NCBI GenBank assembly: GCA_029204225.1
Contig: CM055104.1
Coordinates: 55,160,538 to 55,224,537, forward strand
Length of the DNA: 64,000 bases
Direction: 5' to 3'
Source: Diphasiastrum complanatum
Lineage: Eukaryota > Streptophyta > Lycopodiopsida > Lycopodiales > Lycopodiaceae
Both the position numbers and the translations under genes were made by a program. The notes beneath the pieces were generated by a model. That model ran no database searches. It was given only the letters and a program-made list of their open reading frames with translations, and had not been told where the DNA came from. Shown piece after piece: positions 45,135 through 58,479 of this stretch; within the stretch, counting starts at the first letter, position 1, and every line of letters begins with the position of its first letter.

Positions 45135-45800
45135 TGTCAGAAATGGTGAACTCCTGCAACTTTGCCGCATCGCGAAAGTCATTGTGCCTTGACTCGAAGG
45201 TCAAACAATTTGCGAAGATCAAGTAATTCGCGAAAGTCAACGAGCTTCCAGGACAAATGAAGGATGAACGATTTGCGAATCGTAAACATGCCTTCAGGAC
45301 CGCAAAACGCAAAGCCACGCAAAACGAAAAAAAAAACGAAAGACATGAAAGGAAACGAAAGAAACGAAAGGGGATCTTTCACGTTGCCAGCTGGCAGCTC
45401 AACAAACTTGGAGTCTCAAACTTCACGCCCAGTTGAAACGGGTAGCAACGACGGAGAGAACTAATTAGTTGATTAGTGTTAACTACTCTTGTAATTCTCT
45501 GGTTAGCTATCTTGTAAACTCCACACAGTGGAGATAAAAACTATTCTTCTGGATCATAATAAATACTGTAAGATACAAAAATATACAGAGAGTGTGTGAG
45601 TCTAGAGCAAGAAAAAGAAAAACACTGAAAACAAAAGAGCTGTGCATGAAAGTCTGCCAACGAGCAGAACACAATGAAAGAGCTGAGCGTCAGGCCGCCA
45701 ACGAGCGAGACACTGATGATCTCGCTCTAAAAATCAAACTAAAAATTGATTGCTCTATTTTCATGCATCTCCTTGTCTTACGTTGTCTTTATTGCTAGAA
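45135..45800 (+). repeat. 3' LTR of the plus-strand copia fragment
   Basis: It starts TGTCAGAAATGG right after the polypurine tract. It contains repeated TTCGCGAAAGTCA-like words, a possible TATA region near 45555-45575, and a 3' part with a GCCAACGAGC word doubled (about 45655 and 45694). The right end is not fixed because no second LTR is in the window. Confidence 0.55.
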
Positions 45801-45894
45801 TGGAATCTGTTCTATGATGTGTAGTCGCGTGTCTAGGTTCCTGTGAAGCTTCCGCGCGAAAGAGAATTCAAAGAAACAAAATTGTTTGTGACAA

Positions 45895-46240
45895 CAAAAC
45901 GAAACCGTTTCGCAACACTCTTCACACGTGTGAAAGTACGGCCTGCAGCTGCCTGTGTACTGAACCTGCAACTCCAAACTCATTCAATCATCACAAAAAA
46001 TCATATGCCAATAGCATTCGTCAATCAAATCATAGACTCAAACTAGTCAAGAAGGAAAATCTCGATTTTGCTCATAATTAGATGGAAATCCCATCACATA
46101 TTTATACATGTAGGGCTCGAATTTGAGCATATTAGGGCTTCTATGTATTCATCATAACCTAATCCTAACATCTAACCTAATGATCCACTTGATCCACCCT
46201 ATTTAGGGTCAATGCCTTGAGATCCAAAAACAAGTGTTTC
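45895..46240 (-). repeat. Damaged 5' LTR of the minus-strand copia element
   Basis: The CTTCACACGTGTGAAAGTAC GGCC word, then GTACTGAACCT and CATTCAATC, match the reverse complement of the 3' part of the 682-bp LTR of the young copia element. The GATCCACC word near 46190 matches the 3' LTR region of the older element. The LTR is separated from its gag by the plus-strand copia fragment, indicating nested insertion. Confidence 0.5.
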
Positions 46241-46734
46241 TTGATCTCTGGATTGTTATTATGCTAATAGATATTTAGTTTCTTGTTTCTTGTCCAACTT
46301 TGTGAGCATCTTGTTTGTTTTCTAACGTTTTAGTAGATGGTTGCAAGAACCGTTTGGTTATTCACCTGTAGTGCACGAGATCTTTTGGTGAATGGTTTTC
46401 AGTTGCATGTGAATTTGTGTGCATGTATCTGGAGTGAATGAATCCTAATCATCCCACTGGCAGGCTGGGAGATGTGTCTAAATGAAGAGAAATCCTTCTG
46501 CTTGAACCGGCTTAATCCAAGAGGATATCACTTAACGAGCCAATTAACTGGAACAAGCAGAAACACCCAATTTTCAGAGACAAGAAAATCAAGAAGACCA
46601 AAAGAATCATGTTCACAGATTCTTAGTAGGAATATGTGAACATTTGGTGCCATTTCCACCAATACACAGACACACACATTCCCAAAACCAAACTATTTGT
46701 GTTTGCAAACAAGTTCTTGAAGTCTCACGCTCAC

Positions 46735-47885
46735 CATCTTGACCGACTCCATCACTCTGGGCTCGACCTAGTGTATGGCTCCGTTCTTGACCGAGACTTC
46801 ACGTTCCCCACCTGGCCGAGTCCCACGACTTAAATCTGGACCGAGCCGAGTCAATGGGATATTCCACGTACACTCTTGAGTGAGTCTTGACTTATCTTGA
46901 CCAAGTCTAGAGTTCCATTCTCAACCGAGTCTATCGTTAACATCTCGACCGACGCGAAAGTTCAAAACTCAACCGAGTCTTTTTGTTAACATCTCGGCCG
47001 AAGCCATAACTCAATTTTTGACTGAGTACTCTGTTCGAATCTCGACCGAGTCTCTTCGTTACGGTCTTGACTGAGCCTCATGATCAGATCTCAATCGACT
47101 CATTTTTGCTAGCAGATCTCAACTGAGCCTCAAGTTCAGATCTCAACCGACTCATTTTCATCAAGTCTCAACCGAGCGGCCAATTCAGATCTCAACCGAG
47201 TCTTTTTCTTCAGATCTCGACCGAGTCCCTCCGTTAAGATCTCGGCCAAGAATCTCATTTAGATCTCAACCAACTCATTTCCGTCAGATCTCAGCCGAGC
47301 CTCAAGTTCAAATCTCAACCGACTCATTTATATCAGATCTCAACTGAGCCTCAAGTTCAGATCTCAACCGACTCATTTCTGTCAGCAGGTCTCGATCGAG
47401 TGGCCAGTTCAGATCTCAACCGAGCCCTTTTATTCAAATATCAAAAGAGTCCCTCCGTTCAGATCTTGACCGAAAATCTCATTCAGGTTTCAACTGACTC
47501 AATTCTGTCAGATCTCGACCGAGCCTCAACCTCAGATCTCAACCAAATATTTATGTCAGATCTCGACTGACACCATACCTCAGATCTCTATCGACTCTTT
47601 GTAGTGTCACCTCAATCGAGCACATTTTTCATTACATTGCAGTCTCAATTGAGCCGAGTCAATTTGAAAGTCAACTCTATTTTTGACTAGATTCTATCAG
47701 ATCTTGACCGAGCCTCAACCTCAGATCTCAACCGAATATTTATGTCAGATCTCGACCGACACCATACCTCGGATCTCTACCGACTCTTTGTAGTGTCACC
47801 TCAACCAAGCACATTTTTCATTACATTGCAGTCTCAACTGAGCCGAGTCAATTTGAAAGTCAACTCTATTTTTGACTAGATTCTA
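46735..47885. repeat. Degenerate tandem array of a GATCTCAACCGAGTC-like unit
   Basis: A word close to CAGATCTC(A/G)ACCGA(G/C)TC recurs more than forty times by eye at spacings of roughly 20-30 bp. At the right end a 189-bp higher-order unit is present twice (47508-47696 and 47697-47885) with few changes. Many units carry a CTCGACCGAG-type partial palindrome. It ends about 200 bp before the start codon of a gypsy gag, so it may be the element's leader or LTR, but that is inference. Confidence 0.85.
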
Positions 47886-48082
47886 CTACAATTGCCATAA
47901 CTATCAGCTAAGTCCTTTCGCACTACCACTACCTTGGAAATTGTGCCATTTGGATATATACAAATCACTATACTCTAATTAAAATACCTTGATATATTTT
48001 AAATCCAGAGTATTTAAAAAAAAAAACAAACAAGGTCCAAGAAACATAAATACCCAATCCTAAGGTACTCTAGGCTTTCAAT

Positions 48083-51000
48083 ATGGATCGTCCTTACGAT
48101 CCGAATTCCACAAAGGATTATCCACCAGAGATGGTATCTCCCTCCACAGAACAAGCTAGATACAATAGGTACTCTCGAATGAAGTCACAAGTTCATGAGC
48201 CATCCACCAACCCATTTGAGAGATGGGATCTATGAGAACTGAAGTTGCCTATGACCGACTGCAATTTCATGCTGCTGAATTCTCACACACATGAGTTCAC
48301 TTAAACAGGGCTTTTGCCAACCATGGTCCACGTACTAAAAAACGAACACCAAAGCTAGAGCTTCCTAAGTACGATGGCAATTCCGACCCCATCTCAGCAA
48401 TATCCTCCATGAAACAATCCACAGATTCATATGCAAGAGTTGCCACGACAACCCAAGCATGAACCTCAACCTCAACTGGCACTCTTAGGTCCACCTCTAA
48501 GGTGACAACCTGATGTAGGAGCACAAAAACATCGACACCATAGAGAACATGCACCAACACATCTTGTCAATCACTCCTACGATCACACCTACCATCAGGA
48601 TTCCACACCTACTTCTAGTAGTTCACAGCACTATCCTGAAGATACCTCATGCTCGTGCAAACAGGATGATTATACCACAAACCAAGAACATCCAGGACAA
48701 CTAGCCATCCAAGATGGTTATGCAATTGCCATGGGATCAATGAGCAACAGATGTTTCATCTGTGACAAAACCGGACACTTCATGGTCATGAAAAACCAAT
48801 ACCATGTTGAATGTCTAGACTGTGTTCGAAACCACAGTTTCAAAGATTGCCCAAAGCAACCTAACAAGATCCTCCCAGCACGACATATCTCATCTGAACC
48901 TATTAGAGTCCTTACTAGAGCTCAGTGTTAAAACCAACAACCACAACAGAACCTAGAAAAACCAGCGGACCATACGGAAAGCTCCTTTATAGCTTCCACT
49001 TTACCAAAAGCCCCCCCCACCAGTGGAACAAAGGTAATACAACGAATTTTAAGATGCTCCGATCCTCGAAAAAGAGCAACCCCTACAGGGACTCAAAGTA
49101 TCCTTCGAACTTCTGCAGGCTCAAATCACAATGCCCTTCCATAGCACCATGAAATCTTTCACTAGTCTCCAACATTATATCCATATCAGTTTTTAGATGT
49201 CCACAATTCCAGATGAACAACGAAAACCAGATGAGATTCCAAAAATTCTTCATATTCCCAAGAATCTGATGAATATCGGTGTTGCTAAGGGGACTAGCAG
49301 CACCTTATCTATGTCCTATAAAGATTATCCAGCAGTATCCGCTATCCTTGATAGTGGATCAGGTGTCAATATGTAGGTCACTTACTGAATATCTTAGTAC
49401 GTATTGCAAGAGTCAAATTTAACATCGATTGTGTCATTCTCAATCTACCAGATGATGCAAATACGTATAAACTCCTTCTTGGCACACCCTGGCTACAAAT
49501 GGCAAGCGTTGTCCAAAATTGGAAGCGTAGCAAAATAACCTTCGGCAACAATGAAAAACAAATCATTGTTGATTCGTCTGGCCACGTAAAAGCCTGCCAA
49601 GGTTTATGATGGTTGGTCATCTACAACATATGGCAAATCTAATAGTGTTCCAATCCAACCGAAAGGACACTATACAAGATCAACTGATATTATAAATTGG
49701 GGTCAAGCACTAGCCATTGTGGATTGTGTTGATTCCAACAGATGTCGAATAGAAATCGTCGCAGAAGAAGCATATATTCTACCATCTTCTATGGACATCA
49801 AGACGCCTATCATCCCACTAATGATGATAGACCCAATTCCAATAGCTTGGTGCCCAGGAGAACATAGTATCTTTGCCGCCCATGTTTTGGAAGACGGTAT
49901 TCTTTCGATGGATGATGACGAAATGATTGACGAACATGTGCTTCTATATCTAGATCAAAATCGTTATCCCCCAAAATCCATTCCCAAGGAAATTAAGTCG
50001 CCAGGGCCTCTGGCTCATGTGCAGCTAACATCCAAAGAACCTGACACAGTGGCCTATCAGCCCAAACTACCCAAGGTCTACAAATGGGACATGTATCCAG
50101 ATGAAGTTTGGGATAGAATAGACGAAGAATTGATTCAAGAGGCAACCACACCACCTCCTCAACAAACAAGAAAACCTCGGTTACAAAAAAACAAAGTCAT
50201 CGACACAAAACTAACTGAGAGACAAAAACAGATGCGCGAGAAGCTTAAGCGACCAATCAAGCTGTTGTCTGAACATCCAAAGACAAACCCTTCGATCAAG
50301 CTTCCACATCGGATAGCACATCCACGCAGATAATTTCCAAAGTTCCAGAGAATTTTGTGGAACCTCAATTTGATCTACAAAGCAAGTTCAAGGACTTCAC
50401 ACTTGATGATGTAGTCATCCAGTTACCAGAACCACAAAGGGAACCTACACAAGTTTCCCAATCATTTGAAGGACCAGCCAAGACCGTAGAACTAAATCTT
50501 AAAGATCTTGATGAGGACGTGGATCGTATAGTTCATGTCGGCACCCACCTAACGCCAAGTCAACTTCTTGATCTGGAAACTTTACTCCGCAAACACAAAA
50601 ATGTATTTGCTTGAAATTATACTGAAATGAAGGGGGTCCCTCCTGAAGTAGCGGTTTGTACTATACCATTAGAAGACAACGCTAAGCCTATTCGGGCTAA
50701 GCCCTACAGATGTAGCCCTCTTTATCGCGAGCAGATCGATGAAGATATTAATAAATTGCTGGATGTTGGCTTCATCTACGAAGTCCAACATATTGATTGG
50801 GTATCGCCAATTGTGGTAGTACCCAAGAAAAACGACAAGCTTCGTATCTGCGTTGATCTCAAAAACCTTAACGCGATTACAAAGAAAGACCATTTTTCCT
50901 TACCTTTAACTACGCAGATCCTTGAGGAAATGGTAGGAGCTGAAGCTTTCAGCTTCTTAGATAGGTTTAGTGGCTTTTTTTTGGTCCAAATTGCTCCATA

Positions 51001-51585
51001 ATATAGATACAAAACCGCGTTTGCCACGAAAAACGACATTTATGCTTATAATGTCATGCCTTTTAGCTTATGCAATGCCCCTTTCACGTTCCAACGCGTC
51101 ATGCAAATGGCGTTTCAAGATTTGTTACATCAAATTGTCAAGATTTATCTCGATGATTTGGGTGTACATTCTTCTGTAGACAAGCACCTTGAAGCCCTTG
51201 AGAAGATATTCATTCACTGTCATAGGTTTGGAATCTCATTAAACCCTGAGAAATGTCAAATCTGGGTAACCCATGGAGTTTTCCTTGGACGCATCATTTC
51301 AAAGGATGGTATTTCTACAGATCCTTCAAAGATCAAGGTTATAGTTGAGATGCCTCTACCCACAACAGTGAAGGAAGTTTACGTCTTCCTAGGCCACAGT
51401 AACTATTACTGCATCTTCATAATCGACTACGCCGGTAAGGTGAGACTCGTTTATTTAGTTGTGGTAGATCCTAGATGAACCGAGGAACGTATAAAAGCTT
51501 TTTAGGAGTTGAAAACAACACTTACTACTACACCCATACTTCGTTCCCCAGATTACACGAAGAATTCCATGTGCCTGCTAACAAA
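48083..51585 (+). mobile_element. Ty3/gypsy element remnant (gag, protease, RT, RNase H start)
   Basis: The plus strand starts with a possible gag start at 48083. Two knuckles follow, CFICDKTGH and the shortened CLDCVRNHSFKDC (48812-48850), with a VLTRAQ linker. A degraded retropepsin lies near 49340-49610 (AVSAILDSGSGVN, then LLGTPWLQMA on the following frame). A long acidic spacer (49719-50333) precedes the RT: KPYRCSPLYREQIDEDINKL, SPIVVVPKKNDKLRICVDLK, FLDRFSGF, MPFSLCNAP and the catalytic box YLDD near 51148-51160. The RT runs on to FLGRIISKDGISTDPSKIKV and the start of RNase H (to about 51585). Stops at 50612, 51000 and 51476 and several frameshifts inactivate it. Integrase and 3' LTR are missing. 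Confidence 0.85.
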
Positions 51586-52102
<517 letters not shown>

Positions 52103-52312
52103 AACTATTCAATAAATTGTACATACATTGTACATTAAGCAATTGATCAAGCATAAATGTAGAGCACAAAGGTGCCATGGGTTTGAGCCAAGCAAACAAA
52201 CAATTTTACATAGATGCAAAGGCCATGAATCTTGGATGTCGACCGCTAATTTGCTACCACATGGAGACTACCACATGTAGCTACTATCAACCGTATAAAT
52301 ATACGGTTGCAC

Positions 52313-52317
52313 ACAAT
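52313..52317. repeat. Target-site duplication (left), ACAAT
   Basis: The five bases before the 5' LTR, ACAAT, recur directly after the 3' LTR at 58475-58479. This is the usual 5-bp duplication made by copia integrase. Confidence 0.93.
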
Positions 52318-52999
52318 TGTTAAAAATTCACAATTCTAGCTTGACTAGTTTTGGTCATATGACTTGTAAATAGTTAGATGGTCATGATGTGGCTTGTCAC
52401 ACGTGCCAAATAGCATAGGATTCCATTCATAAGGATGTTCTCAAGTAGACCTAAGTGTTAGAACCTTTGGAATGAGTCCAAATTATGCTTAGATACAAGG
52501 GAGAAAAAATAGGAGCTATTTTTGGTAATTTTTGCATTGTTGAGGGATATCCAAGATTCCAACCCTAACTTGGTAGGGATGAAAGATCCACCAAAATTAG
52601 CATTAGGGATAGGTTTAGGGCTACTCATACCTGCCCAAAACCGTGATGGATCATGTATATATAGGTGATGATATCTCACCAAAATCAATCAAGCAATTTC
52701 ATGTTTTTTCTCTCATAATGGTGCAATTGCTCTCTATGTTCATAATTGTTTGAGTACTTGTGATTACTAATGATTATAGGATTGAATGTAGGTCTGGTGT
52801 ACAGTACTCAGACTGTGGGAGGCCGTACTTTCACACGTGTGAAGCCTTCTTCAAGGATTTGGGCCATTTAGTGAGGTTCAAGCATAGGTTTTTGATGGAT
52901 TTTGATGGTTCAACTTGTGCTAATCTTATGAAATCATAATCTATTGTTTTCCTCATCATTTCAAGTGTTTCAGGATCCTTATTTGCTGTAATTTTTACA
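52318..52999 (+). repeat. 5' LTR of the young copia element
   Basis: 682 bp, starting TGTTAAAAATTC and ending TTTTTACA. A TATA-like ATGTATATATAGG lies near 52650-52665, the likely promoter of the element transcript. A CACACGTGTG palindrome lies near 52831-52840. Confidence 0.95.
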
Positions 53000-53011
53000 T
53001 GGTATCAGAGC
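53000..53011 (+). promoter_or_regulatory. Primer-binding site, initiator tRNA-Met
   Basis: TGGTATCAGAGC follows the LTR end without a gap, a perfect complement to the plant initiator tRNA-Met 3' end. Confidence 0.95.
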
Positions 53012-53810
53012 CTAAAGGCTGAAATGAGCTAAATCCTTGGTTTTCATTCAATTTGATCACAATTTTTGATCTAAATCTTGTGTAGATTGGATCTTAGCAT
53101 CTAGTATTGATTCTAGAACTCAAAGTGAGTCAAATACATTGGAGATTGGTGTTGTGTGACTTCATTTTCAGGTGTTTAGGTGTCTAAAACCAGAGGCAAA
53201 GTTGAATTCAATTCACATTACCAAGATAGCAAGTTTTGCTTGCTCCAAGCATTGATTTCTAAGCGAGTTTTGGAGGTGATTTCATAGAGAAGGCTTTCTA
53301 GCATTCAAGGAGAGGGAAGATCAAAGTTTTGGGGACTCTTCAAGGCTGTTCTAAGGTGTAGTAGGCACCTCCTAAAGTGATTTAGGTTCAGTCCAACCAT
53401 TGCTTGACTTATGCACCAAATTAGATCAATTTTTCAGTAATTTTGATCATTTTTTGCTTGTGATTGGATAGTAGATTGTGTTGCATCCTCATTAAGTTCC
53501 ATTTAGATCTTTTACAAGTGATTTTGGAAGTATATTAGGTTTCTGAAACTCACTCTTGATCAGATCATTTGGAAGCTTTAATGTTCTTTATAGAAAGAGG
53601 GGCAATTCTACTAGTATTGTCTACTTCAATCAAGCAAGTGCATTGTTTCTAGTATTCTATGATTTGATTTTGTTAGAGATCATTCTTAGATCTTTATAGG
53701 AAGTCTATTACTGATCTTTTCAGGTCCCTAAGAAGTGGGATAAGGTAGACCTTCAATCAAATCAATAGAAGTAACCTTCATTTGTGTCAAGTCCTTGATT
53801 AGGAGACTAG

Positions 53811-56800
53811 ATGGCATCTATAAATGCATATCTTTTGGATACTAATGAAAGGCTCAACAAAACTAACTATTCCATATGGAAAGTTAGAATGGAATCTATC
53901 ATGATCATGCAAGATCTGATGGAAATTGTAAATGGTAAGGAGGGTGAACCTATTCATCCTCAAGAAAAAGCCAAATACATCAAGAGGTGCAATGTTGCAC
54001 TACATTGCATAAAAATGAATGTTGCAAATGAACTCTTAAGAGAGGTAGGAGATTGCACTTCAGCTCAAGATGCTTGGGAGACTTTGCAAAAGGTCTATGA
54101 ATCCAAGAACCAAACTAGAATGTTAGCTTTGAAGAATCAAATCTATAGAAGCTATCAAAAGAAAGGAGAGAGTGCACATACTTTTGTCCTAAGAGTAAAG
54201 GAATTGAACAAAGAGCTAGCCTTTATAGGTGACCCTATCAAGGATGAAGAGCTTGTTCAACTCATATTGAATGGACTAAGCTTTGAATTTGACAATTTGG
54301 TTCAGGGATATGCAATTATGGGTAAGCTACCCATACTTGAAGAACTCCAAGGCACACTCATGGCCGAGGAATCAAGAAGGAGCCAAATGCAAGAGAGGAT
54401 GGATAGGCTTTCCATCCAAGGTGGAGATGACCAAGCTCTCTTCACCAAAGGCAAAGGCAAGTCCAAAGGCAAAGGATCAACATTCAAGAAGTCTACAAAG
54501 ATTGAGGATCAAGAAGGACCCCCAAAGGCATCTCCATCAACCACCAAAGTCAAGAAGGACAAATCAAAGGTGAAGTGCTACTATTGTAGCAAGATGGGGC
54601 ATTATGCCTCGGAATGCTTCAAGAGGAAGCAAGATCAAAGCCAAGCCAACATGAGCAAAGAGGAGGAGGAGGAGAGTTCACATGAGGACTCTCTCATGAT
54701 GTCCATATTTTCTTCAACAAGCTTCAAAGGAGAAGATCCTTGGTGGATTGACTCGGGTGCTAGTTCACACATGACTAATAAAAGGGAGTTTTTCTCTTCT
54801 CTCTTATCTTATGATGGACCTATAAAGTCTATCTATACAGCAAATGATGAAGCTTGTAAGATTGAAGGAGTTGGTAGCATTCCCCTTTGCTTAGGATCTT
54901 CCAAAAAGATCAACATAGAAGGTGTTTTGTACATTCCTACAATAACAAAGAATCTACTAAGTGTTGGCCAAATGGTAGACAATGGTTTCAATGTTGACTT
55001 TGCTTCAAATGAATGTTTCATCAAGAAGAAGGGTAAGATAGTGGCTAAGGGCACTAGACTTGGCAAACTATATAAGCTGGATGCATTTGTGGATACTAAT
55101 GTTGTCATGTTGGCCGAGAAGAGCAAGATATCTACCTTTACTTTATGGCACAAAAGACTTGGACATGTCAACTCGGGTTCCATGGAGGCTATGATCAAGG
55201 AGGAGTATGCTTTAGGCCTACCAAGGTCTATTGGGAAGGAAGACAAGGTTTGTGAAGCTTGTGCCTTATCCAAGGCACATAAGAAGGTGTTTTCTAACTC
55301 CATCACAAATTCATCTCATCCTCTTGAACTCATACACTCGGATGTGCACATTGCTAGCACCAAATCTAATGGAGGTTCATCCATGTTTTTAACCTTCATT
55401 GATGACTACTCAAGATATTGTTGGGTGTTCTTACTTTCCTTCAAGTCTCAAGTATTTGATACTTTTGTAAAGTTCAAGTTGTTTGTGGAAAAGCATCATA
55501 ATCATAGCATCAAGATTCTTAGAAGTGACAATGGTGGAGAATTCATCTCCAATGAGTTCAAGGCCTTTTGTGAGGAGGAAGGGATCAAGAAAGAGACTTC
55601 TTGTCCTTACACTCCTCAACAAAATGGAGTTCTGAAAGAAGGAATAAAACATTATGTGAATGTTTTAAGGCTTTAAGATTAGATGCTTGTTTGCCCAAAT
55701 CCTTTTGGGGTGAGTCTCTTGTATGTGCAAACTACTTGATGAATAGGGTGTCTTGCAAAGCAATTGAAGGCAAAACTCCTTATGAGATGTTGTATGGAAA
55801 GAAACCCAATCTTAATCACTTGAAAGTTTTTGGGTGTATATGTTATGTGCATGTGCCATTGGAAACAAGAACCAAGGAGGATCCATCTTCCACAAGAGGG
55901 ATCATGCTTGGATATGCAAGCTCAAGCAAGGGCTACAAAGTCTATCTCCCATCCTTGAACAAATTTGTTGTTTCAAGGGATGTCATCTTTGATGAACATC
56001 GTATGCATATGCTTGAAGAAGGCTCAAGTGCTCCAACAATCAAGAAGAAGATGGCCGAGGAGCAAGATCTTGGTTTTGAGGAGGAGCTCATGGAGGAGCA
56101 AGCACCAAACCCACCTATCACACCAAGGAGATCTTCAAGGGCAAAAGTGGAGCCATCAAGGCTCACATATCAAGGCAAAGGACAGCAAGTTGAGGGTATC
56201 TCATCCACTTCTTATGCTTTATCTAGTTTTGAAGAACCGTCTAATGTTGAAGATGCATTGAACTCCAAAGAATGGTATAAAGCTATGTTGGATGAGTATG
56301 ATGCCTTGATTGAGAATGAAACTTGGTTGCTTGTTGAGAGACCTCAAAGGAATGTAATAGGATGCAAGTGGGTCTTAAAGCTTAAGTTGAATGCAAATGG
56401 GAGTGTTAATAAACATAAAGCAAGATTAGTTGCAAAAGGTTATGCTCAAGAGAGAGGGATAGACTATGAGGAAACTTTTGCACCCGTGGCCAAGATGGTC
56501 ACAATAAGACTAATCATTGCACTTGCATCACATTTTGGATGGATTCTATGTCAAATGGATGTCTCTAATGCTTTCTTGAATGGTTTTTTGGAAGAGGATA
56601 TCTATATGGAGCAGCCACAAGGGTTCATCAAGCATGGAATGGAGAACAAAGTATGCCATCTCCAAAGAAGCATCTATGGCTTGAAGCAAGCCTCGAGATC
56701 TTGGAATTCAAGACTACATTGCTATCTTATTTCACTTTCTTTTGTTCAAAGTGAATATGATCCCACTCTTTACATTAAGTTTGATGATGTTGGTATTGTA

Positions 56801-57778
56801 CTTTTACTCATTTATGTAGATGACATCATCATTAGTGGAAATAGTGTTGATGGTATTGAAAAAATCAAGATAGATCTATCCTTAGAGTTCAAGATGGTAG
56901 ATCTAGGGTGTCTTCACTTCATCTTAGGCATAGAAGTACTTAGAGGGTCTAATTTTATCTTTATAAGTCAAGTAAACTATGCTCAAAGTCTTTTGAAGAA
57001 GTTTAAGATGGAAGTATGCAAAAGTGTTGACACACCAATGGAGCAAGATGTAAAAGTGCCAAATGAAGATGATGAAAGATCCTTCATGGACATCACTTTG
57101 TTTAGGCAACTTATAGGTTCCTTAATGTGGATCACTATAACTAGACCAGATCTTAGCTTTAGTGTATGTAGGTTGAGCCAATCCATGCAAAAGCCATTGA
57201 ATATCCATTGGAAAAAGGCTAAGAGGATTCTAAGATACATCTCGGGTACATTGGATTTTGGGATTGTATATAGAGGAGATGTGATTAACCTTCATGCATT
57301 TAGTGATTCAGATTTTGCAGGGGACAAGAGGGATAGGAAATCAACAAGTGCCTATTCAACTTTCATAGGAGAAGGTGTGGTTTCATGGCTTTCAAAAAAG
57401 CAAGAAACTATATCTCTATCTTCAACCGAGGCCGAGTACAAAGCTTTGACAACCACTACAAAGGAGGTACTTTGGATCAAGAGATTATTGGTGGAACTAA
57501 AGATCATGGATTCAGAGGAGGCACCAATCATCTACAATGACAATATATCAGCCCAACACCTTGCATCTAACCCAATCTTCCATGCAAGATCTAAGCACAT
57601 TGAGATATGCCATCACTTTGTGAGAGAAATGGTGCAAGCCAAGGAGATTGCTTTGGAGCATGTTCCAAGCAATGAATGTGTAGCTGATCTACTTACTAAA
57701 CCACTTCAAAAGACACCTTTTATGAAGTTCAGATCATCACTTGGAGTGATTAGTAAAGCAATGATTGAACCAAGCTAG
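53811..57778 (+). CDS. Copia gag-pol polyprotein, frame broken once in integrase
   Basis: The first frame (53811-55676) encodes gag (NYSIWKVRMES), a zinc knuckle CYYCSKMGHYASEC (about 54580-54621), protease (WWIDSGASSHM, about 54741-54773), the integrase zinc finger (HKRLGH to CEAC) and core (IHSDVH, FIDDYSRYCWVF, SDNGGEF). The second frame (55601-57778) resumes just after TPQQNGV. It encodes the rest of integrase, RT with DVSNAFLNGFLEEDIYM, LYGLKQ-type block and intact YVDDIII (near 56815-56835), and RNase H ([37 protein letters not shown]). The switch is consistent with loss of a single base near 55630. Otherwise no stop interrupts about 1,300 codons. As read, the polyprotein would end in integrase and the element would be non-autonomous unless the frame change is a sequencing error or is bypassed. 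Confidence 0.93.
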
Positions 57779-57792
57779 ATAGTGAGGAGGAG

Positions 57793-58474
57793 TGTTAAAA
57801 ATTCACAATTCTAGCTTGACTAGTTTTGGTCATATGACTTGTAAATAGTTAGATGGTCATGATGTGGCTTGTCACACGTGCCAAATAGCATAGGATTCCA
57901 TTCATAAGGATGTTCTCAAGTAGACCTAAGTGTTAGAACCTTTGGAATGAGTCCAAATTATGCTTAGATACAAGGGAGAAAAAATAGGAGCTATTTTTGG
58001 TAATTTTTGCATTGTTGAGGGATATCCAAGATTCCAACCCTAACTTGGTAGGGATGAAAGATCCACCAAAATTAGCATTAGGGATAGGTTTAGGGCTACT
58101 CATACCTGCCCAAAACCGTGATGGATCATGTATATATAGGTGATGATATCTCACCAAAATCAATCAAGCAATTTCATGTTTTTTCTCTCATAATGGTGCA
58201 ATTGCTCTCTATGTTCATAATTGTTTGAGTACTTGTGATTACTAATGATTATAGGATTGAATGTAGGTCTGGTGTACAGTACTCAGACTGTGGGAGGCCG
58301 TACTTTCACACGTGTGAAGCCTTCTTCAAGGATTTGGGCCATTTAGTGAGGTTCAAGCATAGGTTTTTGATGGATTTTGATGGTTCAACTTGTGCTAATC
58401 TTATGAAATCATAATCTATTGTTTTCCTCATCATTTCAAGTGTTTCAGGATCCTTATTTGCTGTAATTTTTACA
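57793..58474 (+). repeat. 3' LTR of the young copia element
   Basis: 682 bp, the same as the 5' LTR on direct reading; followed by ACAAT (58475-58479), the right-hand target-site duplication. Confidence 0.95.
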
Positions 58475-58479
58475 ACAAT

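Larger units (their letters stand above)
52318..58474 (+). mobile_element. Complete young Ty1/copia retrotransposon, 6157 bp
   Basis: Both 682-bp LTRs (52318-52999 and 57793-58474) read identical on inspection and begin TG and end CA. They are bounded by 5-bp ACAAT duplications. A perfect initiator tRNA-Met primer-binding site (53000-53011), a leader of about 0.8 kb, the gag-pol reading frames and a GTGAGGAGGAG polypurine tract (57782-57792) complete the element. Identical LTRs imply insertion too recent to have collected mutations. The only visible defect is a frame change within integrase near 55630. The element lies in the same orientation as, and about 0.7 kb upstream of, the SPIRAL1-like start codon. 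Confidence 0.95.

Noticed and set aside
46735-47885. CRISPR-like array
   Set aside because: Repeat units are degenerate and irregularly spaced with no conserved spacers or cas genes, and the surroundings are plant retrotransposons.
52458-52688. 76-codon minus-strand frame, repeated at 57933-58163
   Set aside because: It is identical only because it lies in the two LTRs; no recognisable protein.
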